Shown one piece after another: positions 35,400 through 44,475 of a stretch of DNA of 64,000 bases. Source of the DNA: Pollutibacter soli (lineage in GTDB: Bacteria > Bacteroidota > Bacteroidia > Chitinophagales > Chitinophagaceae). Location: assembly GCA_029269725.1 (NCBI GenBank), contig JARJHS010000006.1, forward strand, positions 124,001 to 188,000, written 5' to 3'. A model generated the notes under the pieces. The model saw nothing but the letters and a program-made list of their open reading frames with translations, ran no database searches and was not told the origin of the DNA. Numbering within the stretch: position 1 is the stretch's first letter; the number at the start of each line of letters is the position of its first letter. Position numbers and translations under genes: made by a program.

Positions 35400-35756
35400 A
35401 TGCAGAATTACGAAATGATGGTGATTTTTACCCCTGTTCTGAGCGAAGAGGATTTTAAAGCAGCTCAGAAAAAGTATGTTGACTTTATCAAAGCCAATGG
35501 CGGAGATATCGTTAACGAAAATCCCTGGGGGTTGAAATCACTGGCCTATCCCATCCAGAAGAAAACCACTGGTATCTACTGGGTGTTGGAGTATTTAGCG
35601 CCATCCGACATTAACGAAAAGCTGAAAATTCAGCTCCTGCGTGACGAACAGGTACTACGTCACATGGTAATCAAACTCGATAAATACGCCGTCGAGTACA
35701 ATGCCAGAAAGAGAAGTGGTGTAAAAACAGCAGTCGATAAAGCAGTGGAGGCTTAA
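35400..35756 (+). CDS. rpsF: 30S ribosomal protein S6
   Basis: S6 binds 16S rRNA in the platform together with S18. In 118 residues: [19 protein letters not shown] start, [20 protein letters not shown], and [17 protein letters not shown], all standard. The short basic C-terminal tail ([19 protein letters not shown]) is a little longer than in E. coli core S6. It is the first gene of the conserved rpsF-rpsR-rplI operon, with rpsR 4 bp behind. Confidence 0.97.
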   Translation: MQNYEMMVIFTPVLSEEDFKAAQKKYVDFIKANGGDIVNENPWGLKSLAYPIQKKTTGIYWVLEYLAPSDINEKLKIQLLRDEQVLRHMVIKLDKYAVEYNARKRSGVKTAVDKAVEA

Positions 35757-35760
35757 TATC

Positions 35761-36027
35761 ATGGCAAAAGCAAATGAAATTAAATACCTGACGGCTATCA
35801 AAACTGAAAAGCCCAGGAAGAAATTCTGCCGCTTCAAAAAATATGGCATCCGCTATATCGATTACAAAGACGCCGAGTTTCTTAAGAAATTTTTGAACGA
35901 ACAAGGTAAAATGTTGCCACGCCGTATTACAGGGAACTCCCTGAAATACCAGCGTAAAGTATCTGAAGCCATCAAACGTGGCCGCCAGATGGCAATTCTG
36001 CCTTATGTAACAGACCTGTTAAAGTAG
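35761..36027 (+). CDS. rpsR: 30S ribosomal protein S18
   Basis: An 88-residue S18, partner of S6 on the 30S platform. It has [40 protein letters not shown] and [12 protein letters not shown]. It has the single Cys of C-minus type proteins rather than a zinc ribbon. It follows rpsF after 4 bp and leaves a 97-bp spacer before rplI. Confidence 0.97.
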   Translation: MAKANEIKYLTAIKTEKPRKKFCRFKKYGIRYIDYKDAEFLKKFLNEQGKMLPRRITGNSLKYQRKVSEAIKRGRQMAILPYVTDLLK

Positions 36028-36071
36028 AACCTCCCACCTAATTCGTACACGCTTTTGTGTATGATGACAGT

Positions 36072-36089
36072 CCCGGCAATGAAGCCGGG
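36072..36089 (+). other. Hairpin in the rpsR-rplI spacer
   Basis: Perfect stem CCCGGC/GCCGGG with loop AATGAA, without a T run, so not a typical terminator. It might attenuate or stabilise the rplI part of the message. Confidence 0.4.
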
Positions 36090-36124
36090 GTTGGAGGACC
36101 GGGAAAACTTAAAAAAGGAAAATC

Positions 36125-36571
36125 ATGCAAGTAATTTTAATTCAGGATGTAAATAACCTCGGCGGTGCGAACGAAGTAGTTTCCGTTAAGAATGGTTATG
36201 CAAGAAACTACCTGATTCCGCAAAAATTCGCTGTTGAAGCTTCTCCTTCCAACATCAAACAACTGGAAGAAAGACTAAAACAGATTAAAAAGAAGGAAGA
36301 CAAGATGCTGGCCGAGATCAACAACGTGATCCAGGTGTTGAAAGAAGGACCAGTAAAAATCGGTGCAAAAACCGGTACTTCCGGAAAAATCTTTGGTAGC
36401 ATTACCAATGTTCAGGTAGCAAGAGAAATCCGCGAACAAAAAGGATATACCATCGACCGCCGTCGTATCCATCTTCTTGACGAAATCAAGGAACTGGGTA
36501 CTTATAAAGCAAAAGTAGATTTCGGTAATGGTAACGAAGCCGAAATGGAAATTGAAGTCGTTGCTGAATAA
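36125..36571 (+). CDS. rplI: 50S ribosomal protein L9
   Basis: L9 bridges the L1 stalk base to neighbouring ribosomes. In 148 residues: MQVILIQDVNNLGGANEVVSVKNGYARNYLIP-type N-domain, a long connecting helix (SNIKQLEERLKQIKKKEDKM), and a C-domain (GKIFGSITNVQVAREI, IDRRRIHLLDEIKELGTY). Length is normal. It is last in the ribosomal operon and followed by a strong terminator. Confidence 0.97.
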   Translation: MQVILIQDVNNLGGANEVVSVKNGYARNYLIPQKFAVEASPSNIKQLEERLKQIKKKEDKMLAEINNVIQVLKEGPVKIGAKTGTSGKIFGSITNVQVAREIREQKGYTIDRRRIHLLDEIKELGTYKAKVDFGNGNEAEMEIEVVAE

Positions 36572-36598
36572 GCCGGCAGTTGATAAACGAAATAAAAG

Positions 36599-36621
36599 CC
36601 TCCCCCTCGGGAGGTTTTTTT
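36599..36621 (+). terminator. Terminator of the rpsF operon
   Basis: Stem CCTCCC/GGGAGG with a 4-nt loop followed by seven T. Confidence 0.88.
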
Positions 36622-36649
36622 ATTTTAGTCATAAATAACATAGTTTTTC

Positions 36650-38260
36650 ATGAGACGAATTCTGCACTTGATGATCCTGGTCGTGGCGGCATTTAGTTGT
36701 AAAAGTGAAAAGAAACGAGCAGCAGTACAGCCGACTGCAAAGGACAGTGTGGTCGTAGCCGATCCTTCCATCCCCGGTAATTTCAGTACGCAGACAAAGC
36801 TGGTATTTGACAGTACAAGAGTCGATAGTTTCCTGACTAAATTCCCTATGTTTAAAGTGTACGAAAGCGATCTCCGCAAGTTCTACCAGATGCGTAATTA
36901 CGCTTATGCATGGTATGATCAGAAAGGATTGATCGAACAGACGGAAGACATTTTCAATCGCCTGACCAATGTGCACGACGAAGGTCTTCCTGAGAAAGTG
37001 ATTTATATGACAGAGTTCCGGGCGATGATTGACAGCGCCGAAACCGATGTGATTGATAACCCCAAACCCGACCCGTACACTGAACTTATGATAACCGCTG
37101 AATATTTTAATTATGCGCGCAACGTATGGACCGGCGTCGATGAAAATACCTCTAAAAAACTGGAATGGTTCCTGCCAAGAAAGACATTAAACTATAAAGA
37201 GTTCCTGGATTCCATTATAAACTCGATTCAGCAAGGTAAGAAGATTGAAGAGCCTGTTCATCCGCAATACAGCATGCTCCGTGAGTACCTGAAAAGATTC
37301 AGGGAGGCGGAAAAAAACGGCAATTGGATGGCAATCAAAACCGGCAGGAAAAAAATCGTGAAAGGTGATTCGGGTGAAGATGTACGATTGCTAAGGAAGC
37401 AACTTTTCCTTAGCAAAGATCTCACATTTGACAGTCAGTCCCCGGTCTTTGATGATAGCCTCGAAGCAGGCGTAAAAAGCTTTCAACAACGGTATGGCCT
37501 GAACGAAGATGGAGTTGTTGGACCTGCAATTTTGAGAGAAATGAATGCACCTCTGGAAACCCGGATTCGCCAGATCATTGTCAATATGGAAAGGGCTCGT
37601 TGGGTATCATCTAAACCGGCACCCAACTTTTTGCTCATCAATATTCCTCAGTTTAAGCTTACAGTTATTGAAAACAACAAAACCGCCTGGGAGTGTAATG
37701 TGGTTGTTGGTAAGGAAATGCACAAAACAGTTATCTTTCGCGGCGATCTTAAATATGTAGTCTTTAGTCCGTACTGGAACGTTCCACCAGGTATCCTGAA
37801 GAATGAAATATTACCGGCCATCAAAAGAAACCCCGATTATCTTGCCAGGAACAACATGGAATGGAATAATGGCGGTGTACGTCAGAAGCCCGGACCTGGT
37901 AACGCTTTAGGAAAGGTCAAATTTTTGTTCCCCAATACCTATAATATCTACCTGCACGATTCTCCATCTAAACCTTTATTTAAAGAGGAAAAGCGGGCTT
38001 TCAGTCATGGCTGTATCCGGGTTTCTGAACCCAAAAAACTTGCGGTGTATCTCTTGCGAAACGACAGCAGCTGGAATGAAACAAAAATTGATGCTGCAAT
38101 GAACAGCACAAAGGAGAAGTATGTCACCTTAAAAGAAACTGTTCCCGTAAACATTGTTTATTTTACAGCCTGGGTAGACGAACACGGAAAGTTGAATTTC
38201 AGGGATGATGTGTACAAACGCGATGCCCGTTTACTGGAATCTATTTTCCCAAAAAAGTAA
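36650..38260 (+). CDS. L,D-transpeptidase (YkuD domain) lipoprotein, YcbB-like
   Basis: A 536-residue periplasmic enzyme that would make 3-3 crosslinks in peptidoglycan or attach proteins to it. A lipobox (AFSC, Cys17) is followed by an N-terminal scaffold region with YAYAWYDQKGLIEQTEDIF. A peptidoglycan-binding domain (GDSGEDVRLLRKQL, FQQRYGLNEDGVVGPAILRE) comes next, then the YkuD catalytic domain: YWNVPPGILKNEILP and SHGCIRVSEP with nucleophile Cys455. The scaffold-PG_binding-YkuD order is that of YcbB/LdtD. It begins directly after the ribosomal terminator. Confidence 0.93.
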   Translation: MRRILHLMILVVAAFSCKSEKKRAAVQPTAKDSVVVADPSIPGNFSTQTKLVFDSTRVDSFLTKFPMFKVYESDLRKFYQMRNYAYAWYDQKGLIEQTEDIFNRLTNVHDEGLPEKVIYMTEFRAMIDSAETDVIDNPKPDPYTELMITAEYFNYARNVWTGVDENTSKKLEWFLPRKTLNYKEFLDSIINSIQQGKKIEEPVHPQYSMLREYLKRFREAEKNGNWMAIKTGRKKIVKGDSGEDVRLLRKQLFLSKDLTFDSQSPVFDDSLEAGVKSFQQRYGLNEDGVVGPAILREMNAPLETRIRQIIVNMERARWVSSKPAPNFLLINIPQFKLTVIENNKTAWECNVVVGKEMHKTVIFRGDLKYVVFSPYWNVPPGILKNEILPAIKRNPDYLARNNMEWNNGGVRQKPGPGNALGKVKFLFPNTYNIYLHDSPSKPLFKEEKRAFSHGCIRVSEPKKLAVYLLRNDSSWNETKIDAAMNSTKEKYVTLKETVPVNIVYFTAWVDEHGKLNFRDDVYKRDARLLESIFPKK

Positions 38261-38420
38261 TATATGCGGGCAATAACATTAAAAAATAACTGTTATCTTT
38301 AATTTGGTGAATTCGTAGTTAGTTCTCAGGTGTCCTGAAGTGACCTCGCAATTTTCAGTTCTCTTCGAGCATTCATGCGGCTAATCGTTTCACGTGTTTT
38401 ATCAGTAAATTATTTTCACA

Positions 38421-38810
38421 ATGAACATCTATGTTGGCAACATGAATTTTAATCTCGGAAACGAGGATCTGTTCAACCTCTTTTCCCAATTCGGCGAGGT
38501 TACCTCTGCAAAAATCATCAATGACAAAGAATCCGGAAGGAGCAAAGGTTTCGGCTTTGTCGAAATGGAAAACTCTGAAGATGCTTTAAAGGCTATTGCC
38601 AGCCTTAACGAAAGTGAAGTTATGGGACGTAAACTTATCGTTAACGAAGCTCGTCCCCAGGAAAAATCCGGCGGCGGTGGCGGCGGTGGTTTTAAAAAGA
38701 GAAGCTTTGGCGGCGGCGGTGGCGGCGGCTACAATAAAGGTGGCGGCGGTGGCGGCTACAATAAAGGCGGTCGCAACGGCGGAGGCCGTGATCGATACAA
38801 CGAATATTGA
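38421..38810 (+). CDS. RRM RNA-binding protein with glycine-rich tail
   Basis: A 129-residue protein with one RRM domain: RNP2 IYVGNM at residues 2-7 and RNP1 KGFGFVEM near 41. The last 50 residues are almost pure glycine with Lys, Tyr, Asn and Arg, made of repeats of the form (G)nYNKG. This is the architecture of cold-responsive glycine-rich RNA-binding proteins in Bacteroidota and cyanobacteria. Such a tail could drive RNA-dependent assembly (inference). It has its own terminator. Confidence 0.93.
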   Translation: MNIYVGNMNFNLGNEDLFNLFSQFGEVTSAKIINDKESGRSKGFGFVEMENSEDALKAIASLNESEVMGRKLIVNEARPQEKSGGGGGGGFKKRSFGGGGGGGYNKGGGGGGYNKGGRNGGGRDRYNEY

Positions 38811-38834
38811 TTGAAATTCTCCGATAAACTTCTT

Positions 38835-38867
38835 AAAGCTGATCATCATCGATCAGCTTTTTTTATT
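38835..38867 (+). terminator. Terminator of the RRM gene
   Basis: Perfect 10-bp stem AAAGCTGATC/GATCAGCTTT (38835-38860) followed by T-rich sequence. Confidence 0.88.
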
Positions 38868-38953
38868 GCCATCATGAATAGAATTTACTTCGGTTATCAA
38901 TTCAGTCATAAGTCTTAACTTTCAATTGCCTTTAACCAATACATAACCGATAC

Positions 38954-39733
38954 ATGTTTCCTATCAGCGATGACAACTCCGACAGGCATTTAACTCCCCT
39001 CGTAAACTATGTCCTTATTGCCATCAACATTTTCGTTTTTATTTTTTTACAGGGAATGGGAAACAATCTCAGTTTTACCTATGCATTTTCTACCGTTCCG
39101 GCGGAAATACTTTCAGGAACAGATATAGTTACCCAGGGAGAAGTCGTAAGAGATCCGAACACCGGACAAACATTCCAGGTGCCAGGGCTTCAGCCAACAC
39201 CGATATCTGTATATTTCACTCTCATCTCCTCGATGTTCATGCATGGTGGTTGGGGACACTTGCTGGGAAACATGTTATTCCTCTGGATATTCGGCGATAA
39301 TATTGAGAACCGACTGGGTCATGGCCGTTATCTTACTTTCTATCTGCTCTCCGGAATTCTTGCATCACTGAGCCATGTTTTATTTACAGTTGTTGCCAAC
39401 CAATCAGGAATGACGCCAAGCCTCGGAGCCTCCGGAGCGATTTCAGGCGTGATGGGCGCATATCTAATCTTGTTTCCCAGGCGTAAAGTCAATGTGCTCC
39501 TGTTGCGATTTATCGTAGCAGTGCCGGCAATAGCAGCATTAGGCATCTGGATTTTATTTCAGATCATAAGCGGTATCGGTGCATTTGGAATGGACGGTGG
39601 CGGTGTTGCTTACGCAGCTCATATCGGAGGATTTCTTGCGGGAATGCTGTTGATTAAGCTCTTCGATCGAGGTCAAAGATATGTTGACGAAGGTCTTTCC
39701 CGCCGACAGGATTTCCGCAGGAGAAATTATTAA
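38954..39733 (+). CDS. Rhomboid-family intramembrane serine protease
   Basis: A 259-residue membrane protease with at least six helices. The catalytic dyad is Ser160 (GASGAI) and His223 (AHIGGFLAG); HGGWGHLLGNMLFLWIFGDNIE is the conserved helix-2 segment with the oxyanion-related His and Asn. The extracytoplasmic loop after helix 1 (about residues 40-85) is longer than in GlpG. Substrates are unknown. It is a single gene convergent with the metalloprotease at 40032. Confidence 0.92.
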   Translation: MFPISDDNSDRHLTPLVNYVLIAINIFVFIFLQGMGNNLSFTYAFSTVPAEILSGTDIVTQGEVVRDPNTGQTFQVPGLQPTPISVYFTLISSMFMHGGWGHLLGNMLFLWIFGDNIENRLGHGRYLTFYLLSGILASLSHVLFTVVANQSGMTPSLGASGAISGVMGAYLILFPRRKVNVLLLRFIVAVPAIAALGIWILFQIISGIGAFGMDGGGVAYAAHIGGFLAGMLLIKLFDRGQRYVDEGLSRRQDFRRRNY

Positions 39734-39766
39734 TAAGGGCCCGCTATTAAGTGAGTTGCAGGCGAT

Positions 39767-39819
39767 GTTGTTCGTTGTTCGTTATTCGTTGTTCGTTGTT
39801 CGTTGTTCGTTGTTCGTTG
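39767..39819. repeat. Heptamer microsatellite (GTTGTTC, seven units)
   Basis: Seven full units of GTTGTTC, the third reading GTTATTC, plus a partial unit. It lies in the 298-bp gap between the rhomboid gene and the convergent metalloprotease gene. The remainder of that gap shows no gene. Confidence 0.9.
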
Positions 39820-40031
39820 GACTGCATTTTTGCAGATATATAGAATAGTAGGTTATTAATTGTATACTGAAAATGGAGATCGAAAAAGTGCAAGGATAAT
39901 TCCGGCCTTGACTGTGAAATCTGAGCAGACTCCGACTCCGAAATTCCCTTATGTCCCGATTTTGATTGGGATTCACGTAGCAAACGGCAGACCCTCTTTA
40001 AAACCTGGTAATACAGACCTAACAGGTCTCT

Positions 40032-43000
40032 CTAGTACACAACCATTCTTACAGTAGCTGGTTTTTGTTTATTATTCGATACTCTTATAAAATAAACACC
40101 TGGTAAAAGCGCGTGGCTGATGTCGTAATAGTATATGCCTGCAGTTACAGATCTTTTATCAGTGTAATGTACTTTGCCTTGCGTGTCAGTAATCCGGATG
40201 GAAATCTCTGAGCTTTCCGGAACGCCTAACCGAAGACCATATATCCTTCCTGTTTTCACCGGGTTTGGAAATAATTTGGCAGTCAGCTGTTTTGAATCGA
40301 TGTTCACCAGGGCAAACTGTTGTTCGCGTGTACAGCCCAAACTATCGGTAACGGTCACTTTGTATTTACCTTCTTTCAATAAACGTTCCGTAATATTTTC
40401 AACTCCATCGGTCCATACAATTTTATAAGGCCCCACACCTCCGGACACACTTATGCTGATCTTTCCATTGCCATGATCAACAGGGTGCTTAGTATTTGCA
40501 GATATCTGTAACGGCTCCGCTATCGTGAGTGATACACGGGTTACACTATCGCAGCCGTTGACAGACCTGTCATTGAAATTATAGATCCCGGACACTGTAG
40601 ATCCGCGATAATTTCCACCGCTGCAAATGGTAGTCGAAAAATACGCAGTGTCTTTCCCCTGCCATGCGGCCTGTGCAGAAAAGCTGAAATCATTTTCTAT
40701 CATCGATCTGCGAACAAGATCAACCAGGCCGGTGTAACCAAGATAGGTTATAGAGTTTTGCGTAGCCGTTTTTTCGAAACCTCCGATGCTGAGATACATT
40801 GATTGGAAATATTCATCCGCAACCAATATACTGTTGAATCCGACTACCTCGCCATTTACCATCATCTTCATTCCTGAAGCGCCAAAGCTGACTCCAACCG
40901 AGTTCCATTGATTCAGCTTCAGCGGACCTTCGATGCCAGGAGCTATATTTCCAATCACAACACCGTTAACATCCCAGGTAACTCCCCCCCATCTTGTGTA
41001 AAGCATCCGGATATAACGTCCACCTGTACCTGCAAAATTAAGAATGCAGCCAGTATCCGCAAACTGAGCAGGACCTCCCTGCATTTTATAAGGTAACCCT
41101 GGATAGATTTTCAATTCAAGTGTACCAGACTTAAATACACGTGAAACACGCCCCGTCGGATCCTGAGAAGAATACCTCAGAGCCGTATTGTAGGAAGGAT
41201 AAGTGGTGCTATCTATGCTAAATTGTGCCACACGCCTGCATGCAGAATCAATAAATTTTACACGGCTTACATAACCGGTAGAAGAAAAATCAAGACTATC
41301 GATCAGTACGTCATTCAAGTCAATTACGACTGTTTTAGTATCGACCCTGCCAATACTGTCCACACGCGTAAGTTTCGTAACGTATACGCCTTTTTTAGTG
41401 TACACATGTTTTGCATTTTTTGCTGTATCGGACCCGCCATCCCCAAAATCCCAGAGATAACTTGTGAGGCATGGTGCCAGTGCTTTGAAATCTACTGTCA
41501 GATTATTAATCGTAGCTGAATAGAGCGCATTCAGATTAGTATACCTGACCCTCGCAGTATCGCTTTTAATAAGGCAGCCCTCTTTCTCAGCAATGGTGTA
41601 ATAATAACCAGTATCTCTTGCACGGAAACTGGCCAGCGAAGTCGGCGGTTGTGCCACACCGTTAACATACCAGGTGAAGGAATATCCGGCAACAGGTTGA
41701 TAAATAAAAATATTCGTTGAATCGGCAGGACAAACAGTAGCGAGTCTGCTATAGAATCTCATCCTTGGTACGTTAATACTTCCAACCTGGTAGGCCTGTT
41801 TGAGGCCAAAGCCGTTCACCAATTCGCAATACGGTGCAATATTAAATTCATATGTCGTTTCGCACCTGTCCTTCCTGTAAACGAAAGAGTCAATATTTTC
41901 TACATCCGTGTAAGTCCATTCGTAGGTAGTACTTTTCTTTACACCGATGCGATATCTAATTCCGGTATTCAACCAACGCATCGTAATTGTTGAATCCGTC
42001 TCCTGGTGCCTCACCTGTGTTACATAATTTTCTGTACAGGCAAGTGAATCGCAGGGAACGCCTTTTGTGGTTGCGGCTACACATTGCCGTATTAAAGCAC
42101 CTGGATACGGTCCATAGATGTACCGGAACAGCGAAACATAGGCTTTTTGTGTACAATAACTCATAATAGTTCCGCCATTCACAGGAGCCGGGCCTGGTGG
42201 ACATAAACCTTCAACCGGCGCACAGTTGTCAATCGGACCTCCTGGCCAATCGCACCTATGCGTGTGAGGTGAACCCAGGAGGTGACCAGTTTCATGCATG
42301 AAATTATGCGTAGCCTGTGAATATTTCGGATACATCGAATAACTCTCAGCTGCTGTTGAAATTGCAACAGGTTTTCTTACAAGGCTCGTGTCCATAATCG
42401 AACCGCGGGCAGCCGAATTACCGACATGAAGGTTTGAAATGATATGAATAATATCTGTTGGTACATCAAAATTATTCGCATGAACATACTTGTCATATTT
42501 TTCGAAATACGCATAAATATCAGCAGCACCCTGGAATATATCTGGTTGATCCCAGATGAAAATTTCACTTAAGCGCATCTCGACACCTTCGTTGTGAAGC
42601 ACTGCGGCGTTCAGGTTGAAAAGTCCTATCGAGTAAGCTATCGTTCTTTCTATATCACGCCCATTGTACTGAAACATGCTATAAGTGACTTCAATGCGCA
42701 TCCTGATGATCCTGCACACTTCAGCGGTTCTGTTTGCCGGATTTTTTTTAAGCAAAGCGATATTCTTTGCAAGCGCTTCATCATCAGCGATACATTCAGG
42801 AGCGATTTCATCCGGTTGATTAGTATCTTCAAAACGTACAATACTATCTGCCGGACTTGATCCGACACTTTGGTAAAATTCCGATTGTCCGCCACCATGT
42901 ACAACACCATAGACGCCTTTTGGTGTGATAGAAAACGCGGTAAATGAATTGGGATCGTTTTCGATAACTCCGGCATATTGACTTCTAAGAAATGGTTCAA

Positions 43001-43361
43001 CATCGATGTGTCGTTTGCTGCTGGTATTAACTACAAAGCCGGGCATAGCAATATCCTGTTTCACGAGGCTCAGCTGTACTTGCTTTCCGTTTTTTGATGG
43101 TACTGTCAGGGAAATTTTTCCATTCGCATCACGCATTTGCATCATCACCTGCTGATCAAGACTGAAGAAAGAACTACTTCCAAAAACCTTCCCCGAAATA
43201 TTTCCTGTAGGATTGAGTTTCCTGAATGGTGATTTGTTTAGCTTGATCGTATGCTGGGACTTGGTTTTATCCATCCAGGACTTCAGTCTCTCATTCGACT
43301 GAGCGTGACAAATTATTTGCAATAAAAAAATATGCAGGAACAATATCGCAAACTTCCTCAT
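40032..43361 (-). CDS. Secreted M12B-type zinc metalloprotease with PKD domain and type IX sorting domain
   Basis: A 1109-residue exoprotein. A signal peptide (LLQIICHA) and propeptide-like region are followed by a reprolysin-like protease domain with the zinc site HETGHLLGSPH (His356, Glu357, His360, His366). After it come Cys-containing segments, a PKD-like domain (SYLWDFGDGG.. with HVYTKKG), a laminin-G-like region, a SprB-type segment (GNGKISISVSGGVGPYKIVW), and the C-terminal type A sorting domain (LFPNPV near residue 1029, then GVYFIRVS). It should be exported by the SprA-containing type IX system and anchored at the surface. A promoter lies upstream. Confidence 0.92.
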   Translation of the reverse strand: MRKFAILFLHIFLLQIICHAQSNERLKSWMDKTKSQHTIKLNKSPFRKLNPTGNISGKVFGSSSFFSLDQQVMMQMRDANGKISLTVPSKNGKQVQLSLVKQDIAMPGFVVNTSSKRHIDVEPFLRSQYAGVIENDPNSFTAFSITPKGVYGVVHGGGQSEFYQSVGSSPADSIVRFEDTNQPDEIAPECIADDEALAKNIALLKKNPANRTAEVCRIIRMRIEVTYSMFQYNGRDIERTIAYSIGLFNLNAAVLHNEGVEMRLSEIFIWDQPDIFQGAADIYAYFEKYDKYVHANNFDVPTDIIHIISNLHVGNSAARGSIMDTSLVRKPVAISTAAESYSMYPKYSQATHNFMHETGHLLGSPHTHRCDWPGGPIDNCAPVEGLCPPGPAPVNGGTIMSYCTQKAYVSLFRYIYGPYPGALIRQCVAATTKGVPCDSLACTENYVTQVRHQETDSTITMRWLNTGIRYRIGVKKSTTYEWTYTDVENIDSFVYRKDRCETTYEFNIAPYCELVNGFGLKQAYQVGSINVPRMRFYSRLATVCPADSTNIFIYQPVAGYSFTWYVNGVAQPPTSLASFRARDTGYYYTIAEKEGCLIKSDTARVRYTNLNALYSATINNLTVDFKALAPCLTSYLWDFGDGGSDTAKNAKHVYTKKGVYVTKLTRVDSIGRVDTKTVVIDLNDVLIDSLDFSSTGYVSRVKFIDSACRRVAQFSIDSTTYPSYNTALRYSSQDPTGRVSRVFKSGTLELKIYPGLPYKMQGGPAQFADTGCILNFAGTGGRYIRMLYTRWGGVTWDVNGVVIGNIAPGIEGPLKLNQWNSVGVSFGASGMKMMVNGEVVGFNSILVADEYFQSMYLSIGGFEKTATQNSITYLGYTGLVDLVRRSMIENDFSFSAQAAWQGKDTAYFSTTICSGGNYRGSTVSGIYNFNDRSVNGCDSVTRVSLTIAEPLQISANTKHPVDHGNGKISISVSGGVGPYKIVWTDGVENITERLLKEGKYKVTVTDSLGCTREQQFALVNIDSKQLTAKLFPNPVKTGRIYGLRLGVPESSEISIRITDTQGKVHYTDKRSVTAGIYYYDISHALLPGVYFIRVSNNKQKPATVRMVVY

Positions 43362-43392
43362 TACGATGGGTTTCAGGGTATAGGGTCGATCT

Positions 43393-43424
43393 CAAAAATA
43401 ACTAATAAAAAAAGCAGTTACAAG
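43393..43424 (-). promoter_or_regulatory. Promoter of the metalloprotease gene
   Basis: On the minus strand, CTTG (43421-43424), 20 bp, TATTTTTG (43393-43400): the TAnnTTTG box is perfect and the -33 element has one mismatch. The start would be near 43387, with a leader of about 26 nt. Confidence 0.6.
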
Positions 43425-43730
43425 CCGGCAATAGCCTTTTATTGAAAATTAATTTTTGCAGAACTCATTATTAATGAATCCTTTGCAGCTTGCAAAAAGC
43501 CTGAATGTTCACATCAACCTATTCCATCTTTTTTTAATTCGAAATAAAAGGATAGTCGTCCTTTTTACTTAACTGAAGTGCGCCGGGCCATGCCGGTCTT
43601 ACACCGTAATACAACGGCCGGACATGCCGGGCAAGTATATTAACCGACGTTCCATTTTGACGTGGCCGGATAAAATTATTTACAAATGAAAAGCCAAAAT
43701 CGAGAAGAAGACAACGGTCAATTTCTGCCT
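43425..43730. other. Gene-free stretch between metalloprotease and sigma factor
   Basis: No gene was seen. It holds two near-identical GC-rich copies of a GGCCATGCCGG-like sequence (around 43586 and 43618), the second reading GGACATGCCGG; their role is unknown. Confidence 0.4.
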
Positions 43731-44279
43731 TTATCCGGCAGCTTTAGTTCCTGATTCGAGTTTCTCTTTTAGAATTTTTGTTGCTTTGCGAAGTTGTTTG
43801 TCGACCGTGTCGTAAGGGCGTTTTACTTTTTCAGCGATTTCGGTTAGGCTTAGTTGATATAGCCGCTTCAATATGAATACCGTACTGTATTTCGGAGGCA
43901 TCTGGACCAGGCATTTTTTTACAAAGCCAGCCAATTCGGATGCCCCATCTTCAGGGATATATATTCTCCTTTTCAGGTGGGCACTCTTCGCGATATGCGA
44001 TTGATACAACTGCTTGTTGCGGATAAAATTTTTACTCCTGTTGGAAACAGCCCGATGAAGATACGCACCTACATTGCTGATCCCATCCAACCGGAGATCA
44101 CTATTGTACAGATCAAAGAATAATTCCTGCACAATATCTTCCGCGGAGTTTTTATCCCCGAGTATGGCGGATGCTATAAATAATAGTTGCTCCCGATAAT
44201 CGTTATAGTATCCTACGAAACTCTTTTCAGCGATTGCACCGAATTCTACCGGGTTTATTGCACTGTCATTTTGTACCAT
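43731..44279 (-). CDS. ECF-type RNA polymerase sigma factor
   Basis: From the ATG at 44279 a 182-residue group IV sigma factor. Region 2 is FVGYYNDYREQLLFIASAIL with GDKNSAEDIVQELFFDLY (core binding and -10 contact). Region 4 is LVQMPPKYSTVFILKRLYQL and SLTEIAEKVKRPYDTVDKQL, the -35 reading helix-turn-helix. A TTG 22 codons upstream could give a longer form, but those residues do not look like sigma-70. No anti-sigma gene is adjacent. It is divergent from the large sensor kinase 197 bp away. Confidence 0.9.
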   Translation of the reverse strand: MVQNDSAINPVEFGAIAEKSFVGYYNDYREQLLFIASAILGDKNSAEDIVQELFFDLYNSDLRLDGISNVGAYLHRAVSNRSKNFIRNKQLYQSHIAKSAHLKRRIYIPEDGASELAGFVKKCLVQMPPKYSTVFILKRLYQLSLTEIAEKVKRPYDTVDKQLRKATKILKEKLESGTKAAG

Positions 44280-44475
44280 TTCTGAATCAATTTCCTTTAC
44301 TAAATGTTGTCGATCTTTTCCGGGATTCCGGGCTTGAAACTGCAATGCTAATATCCAGGGAGCCTGATGATGATATGAAGCAAAACTATCTGCGTCAATC
44401 TAAAAGACTGATCATAGTTTTAATACTATATTTATAGCAGATTCTGTTACAAAAAATATATGTGGTAACATTGAA

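Noticed and set aside
36072..36089. Terminator or riboswitch in the rpsR-rplI spacer
   Set aside because: The hairpin has no T run and the context is one ribosomal operon; no known riboswitch core was seen.
38586..38849. Antisense frame rich in Ala/Val/Thr
   Set aside because: It is only the mirror of the GC-rich glycine codons of the RRM protein.
39767..39819. CRISPR-like array
   Set aside because: The units are 7 bp without spacers; this is a microsatellite.
39747..39983. Minus-strand frame with repeated TNNEQR peptides
   Set aside because: It is a translation of the heptamer microsatellite, with no gene context.
43586..43631. Attachment site or mobile-element end
   Set aside because: Only two imperfect GC-rich direct repeats, with no integrase or boundary genes.
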